From: Baylisascaris procyonis
Lineage: Eukaryota > Nematoda > Chromadorea > Rhabditida > Ascarididae
DNA: 64,000 bases
Assembly: GCA_037389465.1 (NCBI GenBank)
Contig: JAZARR010000083.1
Location: forward strand, 37,096-101,095
Reading direction: 5' to 3'
Shown here: piece after piece, positions 1-14,748 of the stretch
Position numbering within the stretch: position 1 is the first letter of the stretch
Layout: each line of letters begins with the position of its first letter
Notes under the pieces: model-generated
Database searches by the model: none
The model's input: only the letters and a program-made list of their open reading frames with translations
Told to the model about the DNA's origin: nothing
Made by a program: the position numbers and the translations under genes

Positions 1-69
1 GTTTGAGAGATCATTAATTAAAAAAGAATCTTTTTCGTATAATCCAGAAAGGAGGTTGCTTATTTTTAG

Positions 70-2062
70 TGAGTTTGACAAATCTGTTCAAGTTCTCGCC
101 TCAGAGTGATTGTCTCGATGAGTGTGCTACACCATTGGTGATCGCCGTTTACGATATGGTCGCTTATGGCAATTCACGAACGCATTTTGGTGACCTTTGC
201 ATGTAAGTTCTGGCATCTTTTTAAGTCGTGCGCATTTATTTTGCTTTTTAGATGTAGGCCATACGGAGATGCGAGATAACAATTTTGCACTTATTCATTT
301 ACACCTTAGCATTTTTTTTGAGAGAAGGACATCACTGAAATGAGTATCTGCATATATATGCTTTGAAGTGGCAATCTCCGAAGGCAGCTTTGAATTTGGC
401 GATCATTAAACGATATGATGACCAATATTCCCCAGTATTGCTATGATTAATTACAATCCTTTACTATGATTAATTGTACGGTGTGTGCATTTAGACAGCT
501 CATAAAATTCTCGAAGCAATTTGTCCCCCGATTAAATGCGATCTAAAGAAACAACTTCTGGAAAGATGCTTTCTCGAGAAACTATAGTTCCAAGAGGCCG
601 GTCAGTCGAAATCGCCTCATCAGACGTTTGTATTCCTAATTAACATATTAGACCAAGCGTGTTGAAAATGTTCTCTAAGGAAAAGAGAGCCTCACAGACG
701 GAATTACAAAACGCATATAATGCCATCTGCGCTTGTGATCTGGTCTTTCTTGAGCACATATTTCTTGATTCTCTTTCACTGACGACATCATCGAAGCAGC
801 ATTATATTTCCGTTTATTAAACTTTTATTTAGCGAGTACTCGTCGGCGTTGACGTGTTTTGAGAAAAATGCGGAGCATTGCCGTGCGAATATCCGGTTAT
901 TCAAATTGATAACAAGTGGACTTGACATCGCTTGCGATTCGGATCGTTCGGTCTTTGATAATGCATTCGCTTGTGTTGATGTGTTTCGAGATAAACCCCT
1001 CTCTGGTTCGCTTTTTTTCGTCCACATTCTCGCAGATATATACATTTTTGCAATGTAGCAACCATACGCATATTTAGCAGAGATAGCGAATGCACGCTTC
1101 CACGTCTTCATTCGTGTCTCTATACATTTTATGATTTCAAACTCGTGAACTTAAACTTTGTAAGTCAAGACAGCGAAATTCGAAAAGTGCAGTTTGTATT
1201 ATTATACGACGACCTCATTTCTATAATTTCACAGCGATTTATCTTGTTCCTCATCTGTCATTTCACATATCGAGATCGCCCAAAATTTCTGAGATAGCGA
1301 AAATGGCGATATGCAGGTGAAAAAAGAATATTTCAATTGAAGAGCATCCTGGATGGAGAAATTGCAAGCTGCAACCGAATGCGCATGTAACTGAGCAATC
1401 CATTCAAATCAGTTCTTTCAAACATATCTTTACTGCTGCAAGTCTATTTTTTATTACTTTGATATCTATATTTGTTGTAGAAAATCAACTTTTCGTTGCA
1501 CGAAGTGTGCATTTTTCATTTGCATTGATGATGATTTTCAGAATGCGAAAAATCTTGTCATCTCTATGGAGGTTTAAGTAATTGGACATCAAGCAAATAT
1601 ATGAAAGCGTTACCCGCTGGTGGAGAAACTGCTCTTCTTTTAAGTCTTCGAGATGCTGCCACCTTCTGCAGGTTCCATTTTCTTGGCGTTTTTGTTATTT
1701 TGAAGGAATTCAACATCTACATATGCTAACGTTTTCTGTAGATAATAAGGATAGGCTGAAATCGAAAGGCGTGTGGAAATACATGGCCATGCAATTATTT
1801 TGAAATGGGAAAAACAAACTTGTTGTAACCTCAGAGAACTACCTGTGCATAGATGAGGCGGCAACAAAAATCCAGAGATGGCATACTTCTTCGTGCAGCC
1901 TTCTGCAAACCTTGAGACTCGCCAAAAACTGTAAGATACACTACTATGGGCGCTGCTTCAATATACTACCCTCAATCAATGCAATTCTTCTCTTTCGAAC
2001 CTCAACAGCCTCCGCGGCCAGAATTGTCTTTGAAAAGAGTGCTTATAACTTGATGCAGCTGT
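70..2062 (+). CDS. 3' exons of a cysteine-rich extracellular protein gene (family X, CPG4-like?), 5' end outside window
   Basis: Four exons chain with matching phases: 70-202 (2+43 codons+2), 833-1005 (1+57+1), 1542-1671 (2+42+2) and 1899-2062 (1+54+1). Acceptors are TTTTTAG, TTTATTTAG, GATTTTCAG and TCGTGCAG; the best donors are GTAAGT after exon 1 and GTTCCA after exon 3. The protein has two C-x3-C motifs (SDCLDEC, CEKSC). Each is followed by a hydrophobic stretch and a closing Cys (FGDLC, AATFC), with a four-Cys segment between them (LTCFEK...AEHC...DIACD...FACVD). This is the pattern of the complete gene at 14887-18854, so I treat them as paralogues. The signal peptide exon would lie before base 1. 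The last exon can stay open past the proposed GTAATG donor to a stop in 2090-2093; I could not find a GPI tail exon downstream. Family name is inference; exon chain is seen in sequence. Confidence 0.62.
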
Positions 2063-3835
2063 GTAATGTTCACATATATTTTCCATAATTAAATATCTTA
2101 TCTTGTGTGTTTGTTTTTTGTGAGATTATGCAAATATCTTATTTATTTCTATCGTTTCGTTTGTCTTTTATATTATATTACTTGTATTGTTGTTACTTAT
2201 TTGTTATTTGCATTACAAATATCTTATTTGGATTACACTCTTCGGAAAATTTTGCTTTGCCAATGCCTATTTTATTTGCACATCATCTGGTGGTCCTAAA
2301 TGTGTAACCATAAAATGAATCGAAGCAAGATCTGGAGAAAATTACAGATATCTAAAGACCAAAAAAGGGCGCTTATTTTCACATCTACCGTGATTTTACT
2401 TCACACTGAACGAATCACAAAGTCTTCTATTTGAAAAAATTGGACGGAAGGTTGGATTATTCGTAACTTGAAGCGAATATCAGTTGAGAGCAATGCCAAA
2501 GGCATAAATCAGCACTCCTCCACTTGACTAATTTTGCGAACAAAAGATTGTAGACTTACCCAAACCCAACAGCGATTTGCATTGATGCCTTCATTAATCG
2601 TACAATGAATCGCTTTTCAGTGGTCTTTCATGTTACCTTTCCTGTGCACAAACTCATCTCAATTTTATGTGCGGTGAGGATGGTGAGAGGATCCTGGTGG
2701 GTGCTTTTCTTTAAAATTCTCTTTTCATTGCTTCATTCTTCATGAGAAGACGATCGACACTTCATAGATGAGTGCAGCTTATTAGAAAATGCAGAGTCTT
2801 AAATAGTGATGGGAGCGGATCATACTTTTTTCAGTTGGTGACAGGCCGGAAGAACTCGGTTGCATTCGAAAATGGTCGAATTCGATGGAGTTTGAAAGCC
2901 GTTTGTCACTATCTATAAAATTTCGAAAATACTTTTCACTGAAGTTTTTGTTTTATCTTTTGATATGGTCGCTTTCTTATGGAATTCAAAAAGTTACGCA
3001 GAGTAGCAAATGAAAACGTTGGATAAGAGCCGAATTTCGATTGCACCCGAAAAATCCCAAAAAGTTAGACTGTGCTTCGGTCAGCAGTAACCGCTCCACA
3101 TTGTTACGTTCGACCGAAATTCCGTCGGTTAGTTATCATCAATAATCTGTATAAGCAAGCGATAGCATGAGTTTCATTTGCAATTTCTTAATACATCCTG
3201 CATAGGGGGGGGGGGGGGGGGGAGGGAAGTATTAAACATTAAGCTACGATTTGTTGCCCAATGAAAACATCGCACTTGTGAATGTGCAACTTTTTTTTTT
3301 GCACTAAGGTCAACGAACATCGCATATCATCATTAAACTCGCACATTTATTAGTTGACAATTTTTGTCGTGGTTTGCCTAGAAGAACACCCTATTGGATT
3401 GTCCAAGGTTATCACACATAATAGAAATTTAACGAAACAATGAAAGTTAGCAATGTTCTTATAGGATAATGTTCTTATAGTATACTCTTTTGCTGAGGTT
3501 TTGTCTGAGATGCAATAATAATTCATAATGACATTAAGCTTTAATCTTTCATCTATGAGTAACAATTACCGTTTTAACGTGAAAATGCCTATATGCCAGA
3601 TTTCCGCCTAATTTTCAGCCGAATGCCAACAATCCTTAAACAAAACTCAGACTTCGGATTTTAATGGAAATTTCTATGCATCCTTTTCCTGTATTTTATT
3701 TTTCATTTTCATCACTTTAATATACTTAATTCGTCCTTTCTGTCTATTTTCCACCACTAATCCATCTCATTTTTACATCACTTCATGTATTCTCTTCCCT
3801 TTCACATAATATATGCGTAGAAATGAAGTTTACAG
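2063..3835. other. Non-coding stretch, possible missing last exon
   Basis: Very AT-rich at 2090-2310. No convincing exon was seen on either strand. A poly-G run lies at 3205-3222. The missing C-terminal exon of the gene ending at 2062 may be here but was not recognised. Confidence 0.4.
3205..3222. repeat. Poly-G homopolymer
   Basis: An uninterrupted run of about 18 G, followed by AGGG. Length in such runs is often unstable or misassembled. Similar G or C runs occur at 8291-8301 and 40514-40526. Confidence 0.9.
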
Positions 3836-6105
<2,270 letters not shown>

Positions 6106-6390
6106 TATAAGGGAATCCTCCAAGCTGCCCTCGAAATTTTGGACGATGCTACTAATATGTCATTGTTGCGCTGGGCGAGTTATTTTCAAAAGTTATAATT
6201 CTGAGATTCTAAAGAATAACCACAAGAGATTTTGCGCCACTGCCGATATAACTTTTGAAATTTTCGCTTTTATTCACTGAGTTTTTGATCCGCTTCACTT
6301 TCATATTACTCTGCATTGAAAGAAAAAAGAATTAAATTAAGAAATGAAAACGAACCAAAGAAAATATAACGGCTATCGTTGAAATATTCA

Positions 6391-6499
6391 GGACGATCTG
6401 TAGACTTAATGTTATTATAGACCATTAAGGGCGATCTGTAGACAAATGCTATTATGGACTACTGAGGGCGATCTGTAGACTTAATGCCGTTATAGACTA
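6391..6499. repeat. Three-copy 37-38 base tandem repeat
   Basis: Units start at 6391, 6429 and 6466, each opening with GGRCGATCTGTAGAC and closing with an AGACTA-like tail. Copies differ by a few substitutions, so this is an old local duplication. It lies between the membrane-protein gene and the minus-strand exon at 6573-7006. Confidence 0.9.
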
Positions 6500-6572
6500 T
6501 GCTTTGATATTGCATTTAACATTGCAACTTGAACTATCATTTTGGTGCACCCCAAAACCTGATCGTCTAAAC

Positions 6573-7006
6573 TCATTCAACATTTTCATTTTCCGTCCAC
6601 ATTTTGTTGTTTTTGAAATATTTCATATCTGCCATTTGCATTGATATAGCTGGCTTGAGGGGGAAGTGAGGAGGAATGAAAGAGGGAATCATTTGTAATA
6701 TAGTTTTGAGTTCTCGATTGGTTATTTCTTCACGTCTATAATTCAAATCAGCATCCTCTAATCTATTAGCTTGTCGATTTGCTGAATTGGACTCATATTT
6801 AGTTCGACATAATATGTGCGATTTTGAACGAAATTTCCGATAGATTTTGCGGAATGCTTTCAGGAAGATGACGTATGCACTACGATTCATTAGTGCTGTT
6901 TCAACACCAGTAAGAGACAGTAGCATAAAATCGCCAGCTCGACCATTGACGGCCACCAAAGAGAAGTGAACTAGTCGATTGCGAGGCATGATTATTTGAA
7001 TTATTT
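6573..7006 (-). CDS. Long orphan exon, weakly GPCR-tail-like
   Basis: A 147-residue minus-strand ORF reaches past a CCTCAG acceptor at 7007-7012 and opens in frame as II(Q)IIMPRNR. It contains a hydrophobic stretch (FMLLSLTGVETALMNRSAY), then a basic amphipathic helix (FRKIYRKFRSK) and a polar tail rich in N, R and E up to a stop at 6573. NRSAY followed by a basic helix recalls the NPxxY-helix 8 end of rhodopsin-like receptors, but that is only a resemblance. No other exon of such a receptor was found upstream on this strand. Coding status rests on length and on the acceptor. Confidence 0.35.
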
Positions 7007-9622
7007 CTGAGGTCAAATTATATGCAACAGATATTTCATTGAGGTTGCAAAAAAATTTTTTCTAGCAAAAATTAGTATAGGAAATACCACAGATGTTGAA
7101 AATAGTGTAATGATTATGCAGACGAGTGGACAATTGCTGGTCAACATCAATATTCATCCTATTTGTAGCATTTTCTTAAATAAATCAATTTTTTTTCTCA
7201 TCAGTTTTTTCGCTGTCATTTTCGCTTTTTTCTTTATTCATTTCCTATTTCTCGCTTATTCCTCTATATCATATTGTGCTTTATGTTATTGAACCTCTTT
7301 ATTTCGTAGAGAATTTATTGTCACAATTTTCTGTTGCTTGTCTCATCTCGTTCACTTTCTTTTGAGGTGAAATTTTCCTTCTCCATATTCAAGATCGGTT
7401 CGATCCATTATCATGTGCAATGCAAGGCTCTTCATTGTTTATGATGTAGTGAGTAGTGTTGAATTTGTGAAAGTTCATATCGATGCTGCAATGTATTTGT
7501 AAACAATTCATAAAAACAGCTGTGGAATGTTAAGCATTCAAATTGAAATTTTAGAGGCTTTTAGGTAGGAGGCTCTCAAATTTGAATATTCCGTATTGTA
7601 TATCAACGAAAAAAGGAAATAAAGAAATATTTTATGCCCAAACCTTTATTGGTGCTATCAGAATTTCCCTCGATGATGTTTTATGAATATGATAGCAAGA
7701 ACTGGGTAATTATTGTCGAACGGCAGATTCATTGTACAGTGTTGTAAGAACCAGGAGTCAGGAGGGGAGGGGTGAAAGGCGAGAGGGAGGGGGAAGGGTT
7801 GTAAGTTCTCTAAAATTCGAGCTTCATTTCAATCACATCTAGTTGCGGCTGTGTTATGCAGTGTCATCTACGACTGGCGCCAAGTGGTGTTCGAGTTATC
7901 CGCCCATTTTAAAGCAGTTTTGATGGCAGGCATTTCCATTGATGACAGTCTGGAAGGCGGATGATGGTTTTTCTTAGTGATCTGTGATTTCACTTGATTC
8001 TACAATTTTTTTGTGCTGATGATTATGCTGTGTCGGATTTTACTCAGCCTTCGTAATTCCTGTTAGGTTCTACTTTAATGGAGAGGACGCGGTGTTTTCA
8101 AGATTTTTTAAAATTCTTCTATTAGATGTAGTTAGTATCCTTTTTTTTTTCTGCACGTTTAAACAAGCTTTTTTGAAAGCACCAAGTTCGGGGTTAGAGT
8201 GTGAAGCTATAGGTGACAGAGATGCACGAAGCCATATACACATAGGTGATACATCTGGGAAGAGGGAAAGGGCAGCGTAGAGGGAGAGGAGGGGGGGGGG
8301 GAGAGAGGGAAGCAGCTATAGGTCATGCAGTTAAATCTGAGCCTAATTCTGAGTAAATGCCGTCAATAGTCGAGTATAACGAGACCACTTCCTGCATAAA
8401 GCCCTGCAAAAATCTTTAAAACAGTGGAATCATCGGCTTGATTCTCTCATCATGCGGATAAATAAATTATGATTGTCATGGAACCACGAATAGTTTCACT
8501 TCTTGTTCTGACTAATTTATTTCGAGTCATCGGGGACGAGAGGAAAAGACGCGAGATTGCTTTCAATATGATGCCACGTGATTTCAAAACTGGCTGTAAT
8601 CACTGCTAGAATCTGGGATATTCAACGTGGTTTTGCTCATTATGCTCTTTTCATTTCTATAATTTCCACAAGGACGTTTTTCCCACATGCTTTAAACCTC
8701 AGAAAGTTTCTGCGAATGCTTATTTCGCATAAACCGCCTTTTCTGTGTTCATCCAGTTCTTATTTAATTTCTCTTCAGTTAAGCATTCTGCACAATATCC
8801 AACATTTAAAGTTATATCTTAATTCGATGTTTTATTGATGCAAGTAATTTGTGCCTTTGATGCCTAGCTGTTCTTGCTAAATGCATCATGGTGACACATG
8901 ATAATGCATTTCAGTGGAATCAGAGTCATAAAATTTTGCCAACATGGTATGTCTCACATTCTATATTTATATTCTGCAACATATAAATACACGCCAAAGT
9001 AGAGATGCATATCACCACATATAAGTATAAATTACAATGTGTACGTGAATACCACTGTATATTGTGCACACTTATGTACTAATACCTGTAGTTGTTAGTT
9101 TCGATAGTTTTAGGTATTAAGATGAAATTCTAGTTGAATTTAACACCAATCAGAAACGAAGAACTTTCATAGAAGATCTGCATCAGTGGTCAGACCGGTC
9201 AGGACGTGGGCGCAGTTTTCTTCATGCTTTACACTTTGCTGATAAATTATGAAGGTGGTGCTGTGTCGGAGCGGGCCGGAAAAGCACATATTCTGCCAGA
9301 TTGTTTGGCACGCTTCTCCGCTTATTTCTTAGCTGATAGTTCAGGAATGTAAGAATTGAAGCACATGAGTTCCGTTTAGGTTGTTCGGTTTTAAATGAGC
9401 GGCTCTTTTGGATTCTTCCACAAATAATTGCTTCAAGCACAGGGGTTGATGTGTCTCCTTTGGTCGTGACCATGAGCATAATGCAGTCAGTTCTCGAACC
9501 TTTCAGCAATAGTTCTATGGAAAATGTCGGAACATTACATTCTTCACGAATAAATGCCATGCAACTTCAAACGTGGTGAGTGGAATAACGTTTAGCCACT
9601 TCCATATTGACGTCTGCAATGT
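7007..9622. other. Mostly non-coding; one unassigned minus ORF at 9222-9560
   Basis: Mostly AT-rich sequence with G-rich tracts at 7757-7800 and 8284-8310. On the minus strand 9222-9560 is open for 112 codons with protein-like composition (a TTKGDTSTP segment, several charged stretches), but no clear splice sites frame it. No function suggested. Confidence 0.3.
7761..7798 (+). other. G-quadruplex-type motif
   Basis: Four or more G runs (GGGG-A-GGGG, GGG-A-GGGGG, then AAGGG) lie within about 40 bases, intergenic. Potential only. Confidence 0.5.
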
Positions 9623-10111
9623 CTGTTTCACTCGTTGCCCTCTCGATTGATCACAGCACACTTCAAACACACACACACGCTTGAAATGCTCACCAAACAA
9701 ACGATACTTTTTGAGTGGGCTTTTGAGGGACTTCACCAGAATCCAAGGCTGCAGAGCGATCCAAACCCATCGAAGCGGCCATGCATCGGTTCTTTAGTTT
9801 TGTTTTCCCCGAATATTGGAAGCGAAATGGATGTTTATTCGTGGTATTACCAACTATATAAGTCTTATCAAGATAATTCTCTCGCAAAAGAGTGTGATTG
9901 GGAAATGGAAGTGGTTGCAGCCAGATATTATTATGTTCCATTATTAGAGGTACAAGTTTGTTTGCAATGCTTTTCCTCTTCTCATATGTTTTCATGTCTA
10001 TATCATTAAATTGCGTTCAGTTTGCTAGATGATAGATTAAACTAGCAAGGTAAACAAATAACAGAGAACAAAGTGTGCTGTGATCAATCGAGAGGGCAAC
10101 GAGTGAAACAG
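9623..10111. mobile_element. Perfect 41-base inverted repeat enclosing 407 bases (MITE-like?)
   Basis: Bases 9623-9663 are the exact reverse complement of 10071-10111 (41 of 41 by eye). The core reads TGATCAATCGAGAGGGCAAC on the right arm. Perfect arms this long mean a recent event or strong selection. Terminal-inverted-repeat element ends are one explanation. No target-site duplication is visible directly outside the arms, which argues against a fresh DNA transposon insertion. An exon-like ORF lies inside. Confidence 0.55.
9740..9949 (+). CDS. Exon-like ORF inside the inverted repeat, product unknown
   Basis: Opens after TTCACCAG (or GCTGCAG at 9754) and closes at TTAGAG|GTACAAG. It gives 70 (or 65) codons in phase 0-0, including MDVYSWYYQLYKSY and KECDWEMEVVAARYYY. 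Acceptor, donor and composition look like an internal exon. No partner exon was found on either side. The flanking inverted repeat could mean the exon belongs to a mobile element. Confidence 0.35.
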
Positions 10112-11242
10112 CTGTGCGAAAGTATTAAGCCGCTAAGCAGCAAGCTATTAAAGCGTCACAAAAAGTATGCTAGATGGGAGCTATGCTCTATTTGCAATCA
10201 GCCGAGGCTTTCGAAAACATATCCAACTTTCGAATGTTTTACTTTTGTTGTCCAAATATGATTGCCAAGCTTTTCAAGCTTTTTTTTTTCATTTGAGTGT
10301 TATGATATACCCTACATCGAATGAAACGAATATAACCATTTGTGGTTTATGAGATAACTTTTGTCACTCATAGAAGAAATATCCGCTTGCAGTGTTTTCC
10401 TATTTTGACGAGTTATCGAAAATGCAAGTGAATTGTGCCTATGAGATGGATTCACAGTTTATTTTATTTCATCTAATGTTTTCTTTTAGCTACCCTATCT
10501 GTCTATCCAGTAGGCGCTTTCTGACATACCATTCAACCGTTCGCTAAGCAGCGTTACAAAGAGCTCATGGATTTCATTGTCATGTAAACATGCTCTATAA
10601 ATGGTGTCAATTACAATTTTTAGTTCATAGTTATTTGAATTTGGAATATCTTTATTAGAACTAGTTGAAACACAAAGCGTTTCAATATTTGGTAACTTAA
10701 TTCATTCCACCTATGAGCTCCTTTTAATTTTACATATTAAAACATGCATTTCCTTTCTACTCTTTACCTCATATGCGCATCTTTATAATATCTTTGAGTC
10801 CCATCTCTTTTTCTGCTATTCTTTGTTCATTTTTCTTATTTAGTGCTTTTATATGAATGTGAATAATTCCTGTATACATGTGTCTATACATAAGCATTAG
10901 GTCGATATCATGCTAATTTATGTCGCCACTGTCACCTGCAGTTTTCTTTTATTCGTTTGAACAAAGGCGAATCAGTTCAGTTCCATTCACCTCATTTCGA
11001 TTCAATTGTTTATACCATCTCGTTTGCGAAAAAAACCGCAACTACTTTACCTTTCGGTGATGTAATTCAAAGATGCACATGGAGTAAGCGAAATTTTGAG
11101 CATATTCACGTTGTCTTGGCAGCGACTAAAGTCCATCAAAGCAAACTGCAATCTTATTGCTATAACGTATATTTTATGCAAGGTGTGCTGGGCCAAATGG
11201 TGCGGCGTTACGTCATTTTTATGCGTTCGGAAAACTATTTCA
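10112..11242. other. Intergenic stretch upstream of the GILT gene
   Basis: AT-rich, with no exon I would support. It should contain the promoter and any outron of the GILT gene; no TATA or other element stands out. Confidence 0.4.
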
Positions 11243-11246
11243 GGCA
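11232..11246 (+). promoter_or_regulatory. Candidate spliced-leader trans-splice acceptor of GILT
   Basis: AAACTATTTCAG is followed by GCA and then the start ATG at 11247, leaving a 3-base 5' UTR. A good acceptor with no matching upstream cis donor, so close to the ATG, is the usual nematode SL addition site. Confidence 0.6.
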
Positions 11247-13675
11247 ATGACACAATGTGCCTTCACAATTGCAACTGTTACTGCCATGGCAATGGTTGTG
11301 TTTGGCGTCAATGAATTCAACTGCAACATAGTGCCACCGGCACTTTGGTGCGAAAGTAATGAGTTGGCCACGAAATGCGGCTTCAGACCACTTTGTGAGA
11401 AATATACTGTGAGTGTGTGATTATACTATAAAAAGCCTTTCTCATATTCAGCAGCAATGTGGTTATCTATTTGTACTTCTAAGAAGTAGATGAGATTCTC
11501 AGCTGGAGTTGTTGGAGGAGGATAGAGTATTCTTTCGGATGTGAGAAAGAGTACCCTCGCCAGAAGGATCGCTCTTCCAGGGATGAAAGTTCTGATTTAA
11601 GAATCCCTAGAGAATTGTAGAATGTTACTAACGAGGCTTTTGGAATGTATGGTGAGATAGTTTCAGGCTGAAACGAAGAATGAAAGAGTGAGGCTTACGC
11701 TGCTGTATGAATCTTTATGTGGTGGCTGTCAAAACATGATCACAAACATTCTCTATCCGACTGTTTATAATCCCTTTGCCGATTACATCGATATCGAGCT
11801 TGTGCCCTTCGGGAATGCAAAAATCAAGGTGCGTTATTTCATTGATACAGAGCGGAAGTATTTTTCTCACCGTTGTCAATCTATGCCTCGTAGTAATGTA
11901 TATGTGATGAGGAAGTTGCATTAATTGACAACGTTCACAAGAGTCTTCCAGCTAAACCATCTGAAAAGCAACCTGATGCCCGTATAGGTAATGGGATAGT
12001 TGGCGTACATTCGCTGCCTCGACATTGCTCTCTCGATCGCCCTTCTGTCTAATGCCGGCTTTCAATGTTTTCCCACTTCTGGTTGCTTTTCAATCCTTTC
12101 TAGGCGCATTTTTTATTGCCCCCTAAACTAAAAGTTTAGGTCAAACGCGAAACGAACATCGTTCGTGCAGCTTTATCTCATTTTCTCGCCTTCATTATGA
12201 AGGGTTCAGTTCCGTCGTTCCACTCTCAAATGTGATTGCTTATAAGAAGGCTTAAAAGAGGAACAAAAGCTTCTTCATTAACACAAAGCAAGAGCCCTGT
12301 CTCATGCTGTGGATGTTTCGATACCGGTGTCTCGGATCGACCGTTTGGACCGTACATTCCAACAAATTTATAGCACTGAAAAATTTTCTTAGAATGTGAG
12401 TAGTGAGGAATCGGCGTCCATGCTTAATGCAGAAGTCAATCCAGGTCACTTTCCTTACGCCAATAACTCGAATTTATTTCTCATACGGGTTGCACCACAT
12501 TTATCATCTATCTTCAACTTGTACGTCATTTCGAAATCGTTTGCGCAATAACCCAATTTTGATGCATTTTTAATTTCTGAGAGGATTGTTTGCAGAACGG
12601 TACAATCGAGTGTCAACATGGCGAAGAAGAGTGCCTCATCAACCGTTTCGAATCGTGTGTTATTGAGACGATTACCGGTATTAACGCAGCATTACCCTAT
12701 ATTTATTGTCTCGAGAAGCACCTTCAGGAAGGCGCTATCTTCGAGAAGGCCGTCGATACATGTTACCGTACTCTCAAAATCGATAAGAAGGTACAGAACG
12801 CTATCAGGTACGGTTCTGCTTCACCATCACACGGTTTTTGCTCAATGCTCACAGTATGCTCATACACATATCACTTTTCTGAACTGCTAGTTGTTGTTTT
12901 CTTGGGCTTTCCAAGCACCAATGAGGCATGCGTTCTTCGCATTTGATGAGAATGACCGCTCAGCTATATACGTAAGCATTCTTTGTCACCTCGATTAGGC
13001 ATACTGCCTTTACCAGCATATTCTTTGACCACCGTATTTGTAGAAAGAATTTTTCGATTAAAATTTACGCAGAGCTTAGAAGAAATAAAAAATGAACAAA
13101 TGAGGGGATGAGAAGTAAAGAAAGCAGAATTGATGACATGACATAGATGATCCATTTACTCATCTTTCATTTGTTCTTTCCCACAAAAGTTTTTCTCAAC
13201 TAGCATCTCTGCCTGTTTAAAACGCAGAAATTGGTTGTGACATCAATGAAAACACTTCACTGCACCGATTTTTTGAATACCATTCATTATGATTGTTCGA
13301 TTTTCTTTTCTGATTTTGTGGAAGAGTGTTCTTGCATTTTAGTTAAACAGATAAGCAATATGTAAATAAACTTCTCCTCAAATGAGTGCATTTTGCAGCA
13401 TATGCATCACAAGTGGACTCGGCGATCGTCTCCAACTGCAGGCTGCTAAAAGAACGGACGAAATCTATCCAGACAAGCACGATCATGTACCATGGATGCT
13501 GTTCAATAATGTCAGTTTGAATAAGGCACAAGTTTTTCAAAACGCTCTTCCTTCTGCAATATGCCTATGGTATAGTGGGGATAAAGTGCCCCAGTATTGT
13601 CATATGGAAAGCACAATCAACAACAAGAGGTCTTGCAAACGTTCAGATTTTTCGCCGTTGATTGAAGGGTTATGA
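11247..13675 (+). CDS. GILT: gamma-interferon-inducible lysosomal thiol reductase homologue
   Basis: Exons 11247-11408, 11667-11828, 12596-12807 and 13399-13675 give 270 residues. Phases agree (54 codons; 54; 70+2; 1+92 with stop). An N-terminal hydrophobic leader is followed by a Cys-rich prodomain-like part (CNIVPPALWC...CGFRPLC) and the thioredoxin-like core. The redox site is CGGC in exon 2 (family CxxC). Exon 3 carries the full GILT signature CQHG-x2-EC-x2-N-x4-C as CQHGEEECLINRFESC. Exon 4 has HDHVPWMLFNN and a Cys-containing tail (ICLWYSGDKVPQYC) matching the family C-terminus. Known members reduce disulfides in lysosomes or are secreted; that role is transferred by homology. A GTCAGT at 13511 could act as a donor, but the protein aligns better without splicing there. 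A 3' poly(A) signal AATAAA lies at 13712-13717. Confidence 0.93.
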
Positions 13676-13711
13676 ATGTGGAGTGATGGAGAAAAATGTG
13701 TGCAATTGTGG

Positions 13712-13717
13712 AATAAA
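13712..13717 (+). terminator. AATAAA poly(A) signal of GILT
   Basis: AATAAA lies 37 bases after the stop codon of the GILT gene, a typical nematode 3' UTR length. Confidence 0.6.
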
Positions 13718-13835
13718 GTGCTTATTGTGGCAACATTGTCGGTGAAGGATAATATGAAGGAGGGACATTAGCATCTTCTGAATATCCATAAGAATATAAG
13801 AGTCAATGAGGCCTGCATTTTCTGTAGCAATAGCA

Positions 13836-13864
13836 GGGGGGGATGGGGGCGGGGTGGGAACGGG
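13836..13864 (+). other. Strong G-quadruplex-type motif
   Basis: Five G runs of 3-7 with 1-3 base loops (G7-AT-G5-C-G4-T-G3-AAC-G3), about 160 bases downstream of the GILT stop codon. Potential structure only. Confidence 0.65.
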
Positions 13865-14742
13865 ACAGGTGCGGAGGAGCAGAGGGGAGATAAGGGCCAA
13901 TAGAAACGCAAAGCAGCTGCTCCTTTCTCAACAAAATTCCTTTCGGGAGGCCACAACTCGAATATACTCAAAGTGGTCAAAGTGCAGCGCTTAACCTTAC
14001 AGCTGTCTTGGCTGCACTGAATATGAATTATTTAAAATACATACACTAAGTAATTAATACTTTTAGTAAACAACTTAGGAGGTAATAGATGGTTGGATAG
14101 GAATAAAATAAACTGCAATTGCATAACCCGATTGTCTCATCAGTGTTCATACTTCATGTGCTTCGCTGTTAAAACTGTCGCGTAAGTGAGGTTAGCATAA
14201 AAATACAATAATGAAACTACTTTTCGAGAATACTGCCTACACATAAAAATTTGTTCCATTTGCAGTACCTTCAAAATGCTTTAGCTCTATAAATGCAGCA
14301 CTTTTCAACTATTCGAAGAGTTCATAGCCGTATATGTCTATCACTTCATCCCGATAATGCCACATGAGTCTTTAATAATGACCTCAGTGTGGTCCATCTG
14401 CACGGAACGATGTTTGAAACAAACCATCAGGGATTCATCCTCGAAAAAAAAGGACGCGATGTCAAAACTGTATTTTTGCGCCTTTTTTTCCTATGAGCAC
14501 TTTGAAGAGATTTTCATATGAATTTTCATATGGAAACACAGAGGATTTTGAAATCGTGCTCATTGTTGGAATAAATAACTCTGTCAATGCTATTCAATAA
14601 AGCATCCATTACGGATAAATGCCTCTTAATGTCACTTCCATTTCCGTGGAGGGAAGATTACGAAGTCTCGTGGAGGTGAGGAATAAGTAATATCGCGAGC
14701 AATAAGATAACACGATAATTCAGAAGCTTTTACAGTCTGTTT
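13865..14742. other. Intergenic, converging 3' ends
   Basis: Lies between the 3' ends of the plus-strand GILT gene and the minus-strand family X gene. No exon seen. Confidence 0.5.
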
Positions 14743-14748
14743 TTTATT
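14743..14748 (-). terminator. AATAAA poly(A) signal of the 14887-18854 gene
   Basis: TTTATT on the plus strand reads AATAAA on the minus strand, 139 bases after the stop codon at 14887. Confidence 0.45.

Noticed and set aside
7385..7410. tRNA B-box-like GGTTCGATCC
   Set aside because: No A box or cloverleaf upstream; no other tRNA-like segment found in the window.
11096..11314. Plus ORF overlapping the GILT start
   Set aside because: Out of frame with the GILT leader and without homology; a shadow ORF.
13511..13520. GTCAGT as donor ending the GILT coding region early
   Set aside because: Read-through supplies the family's Cys-containing C-terminus and a good stop; splicing would remove it.
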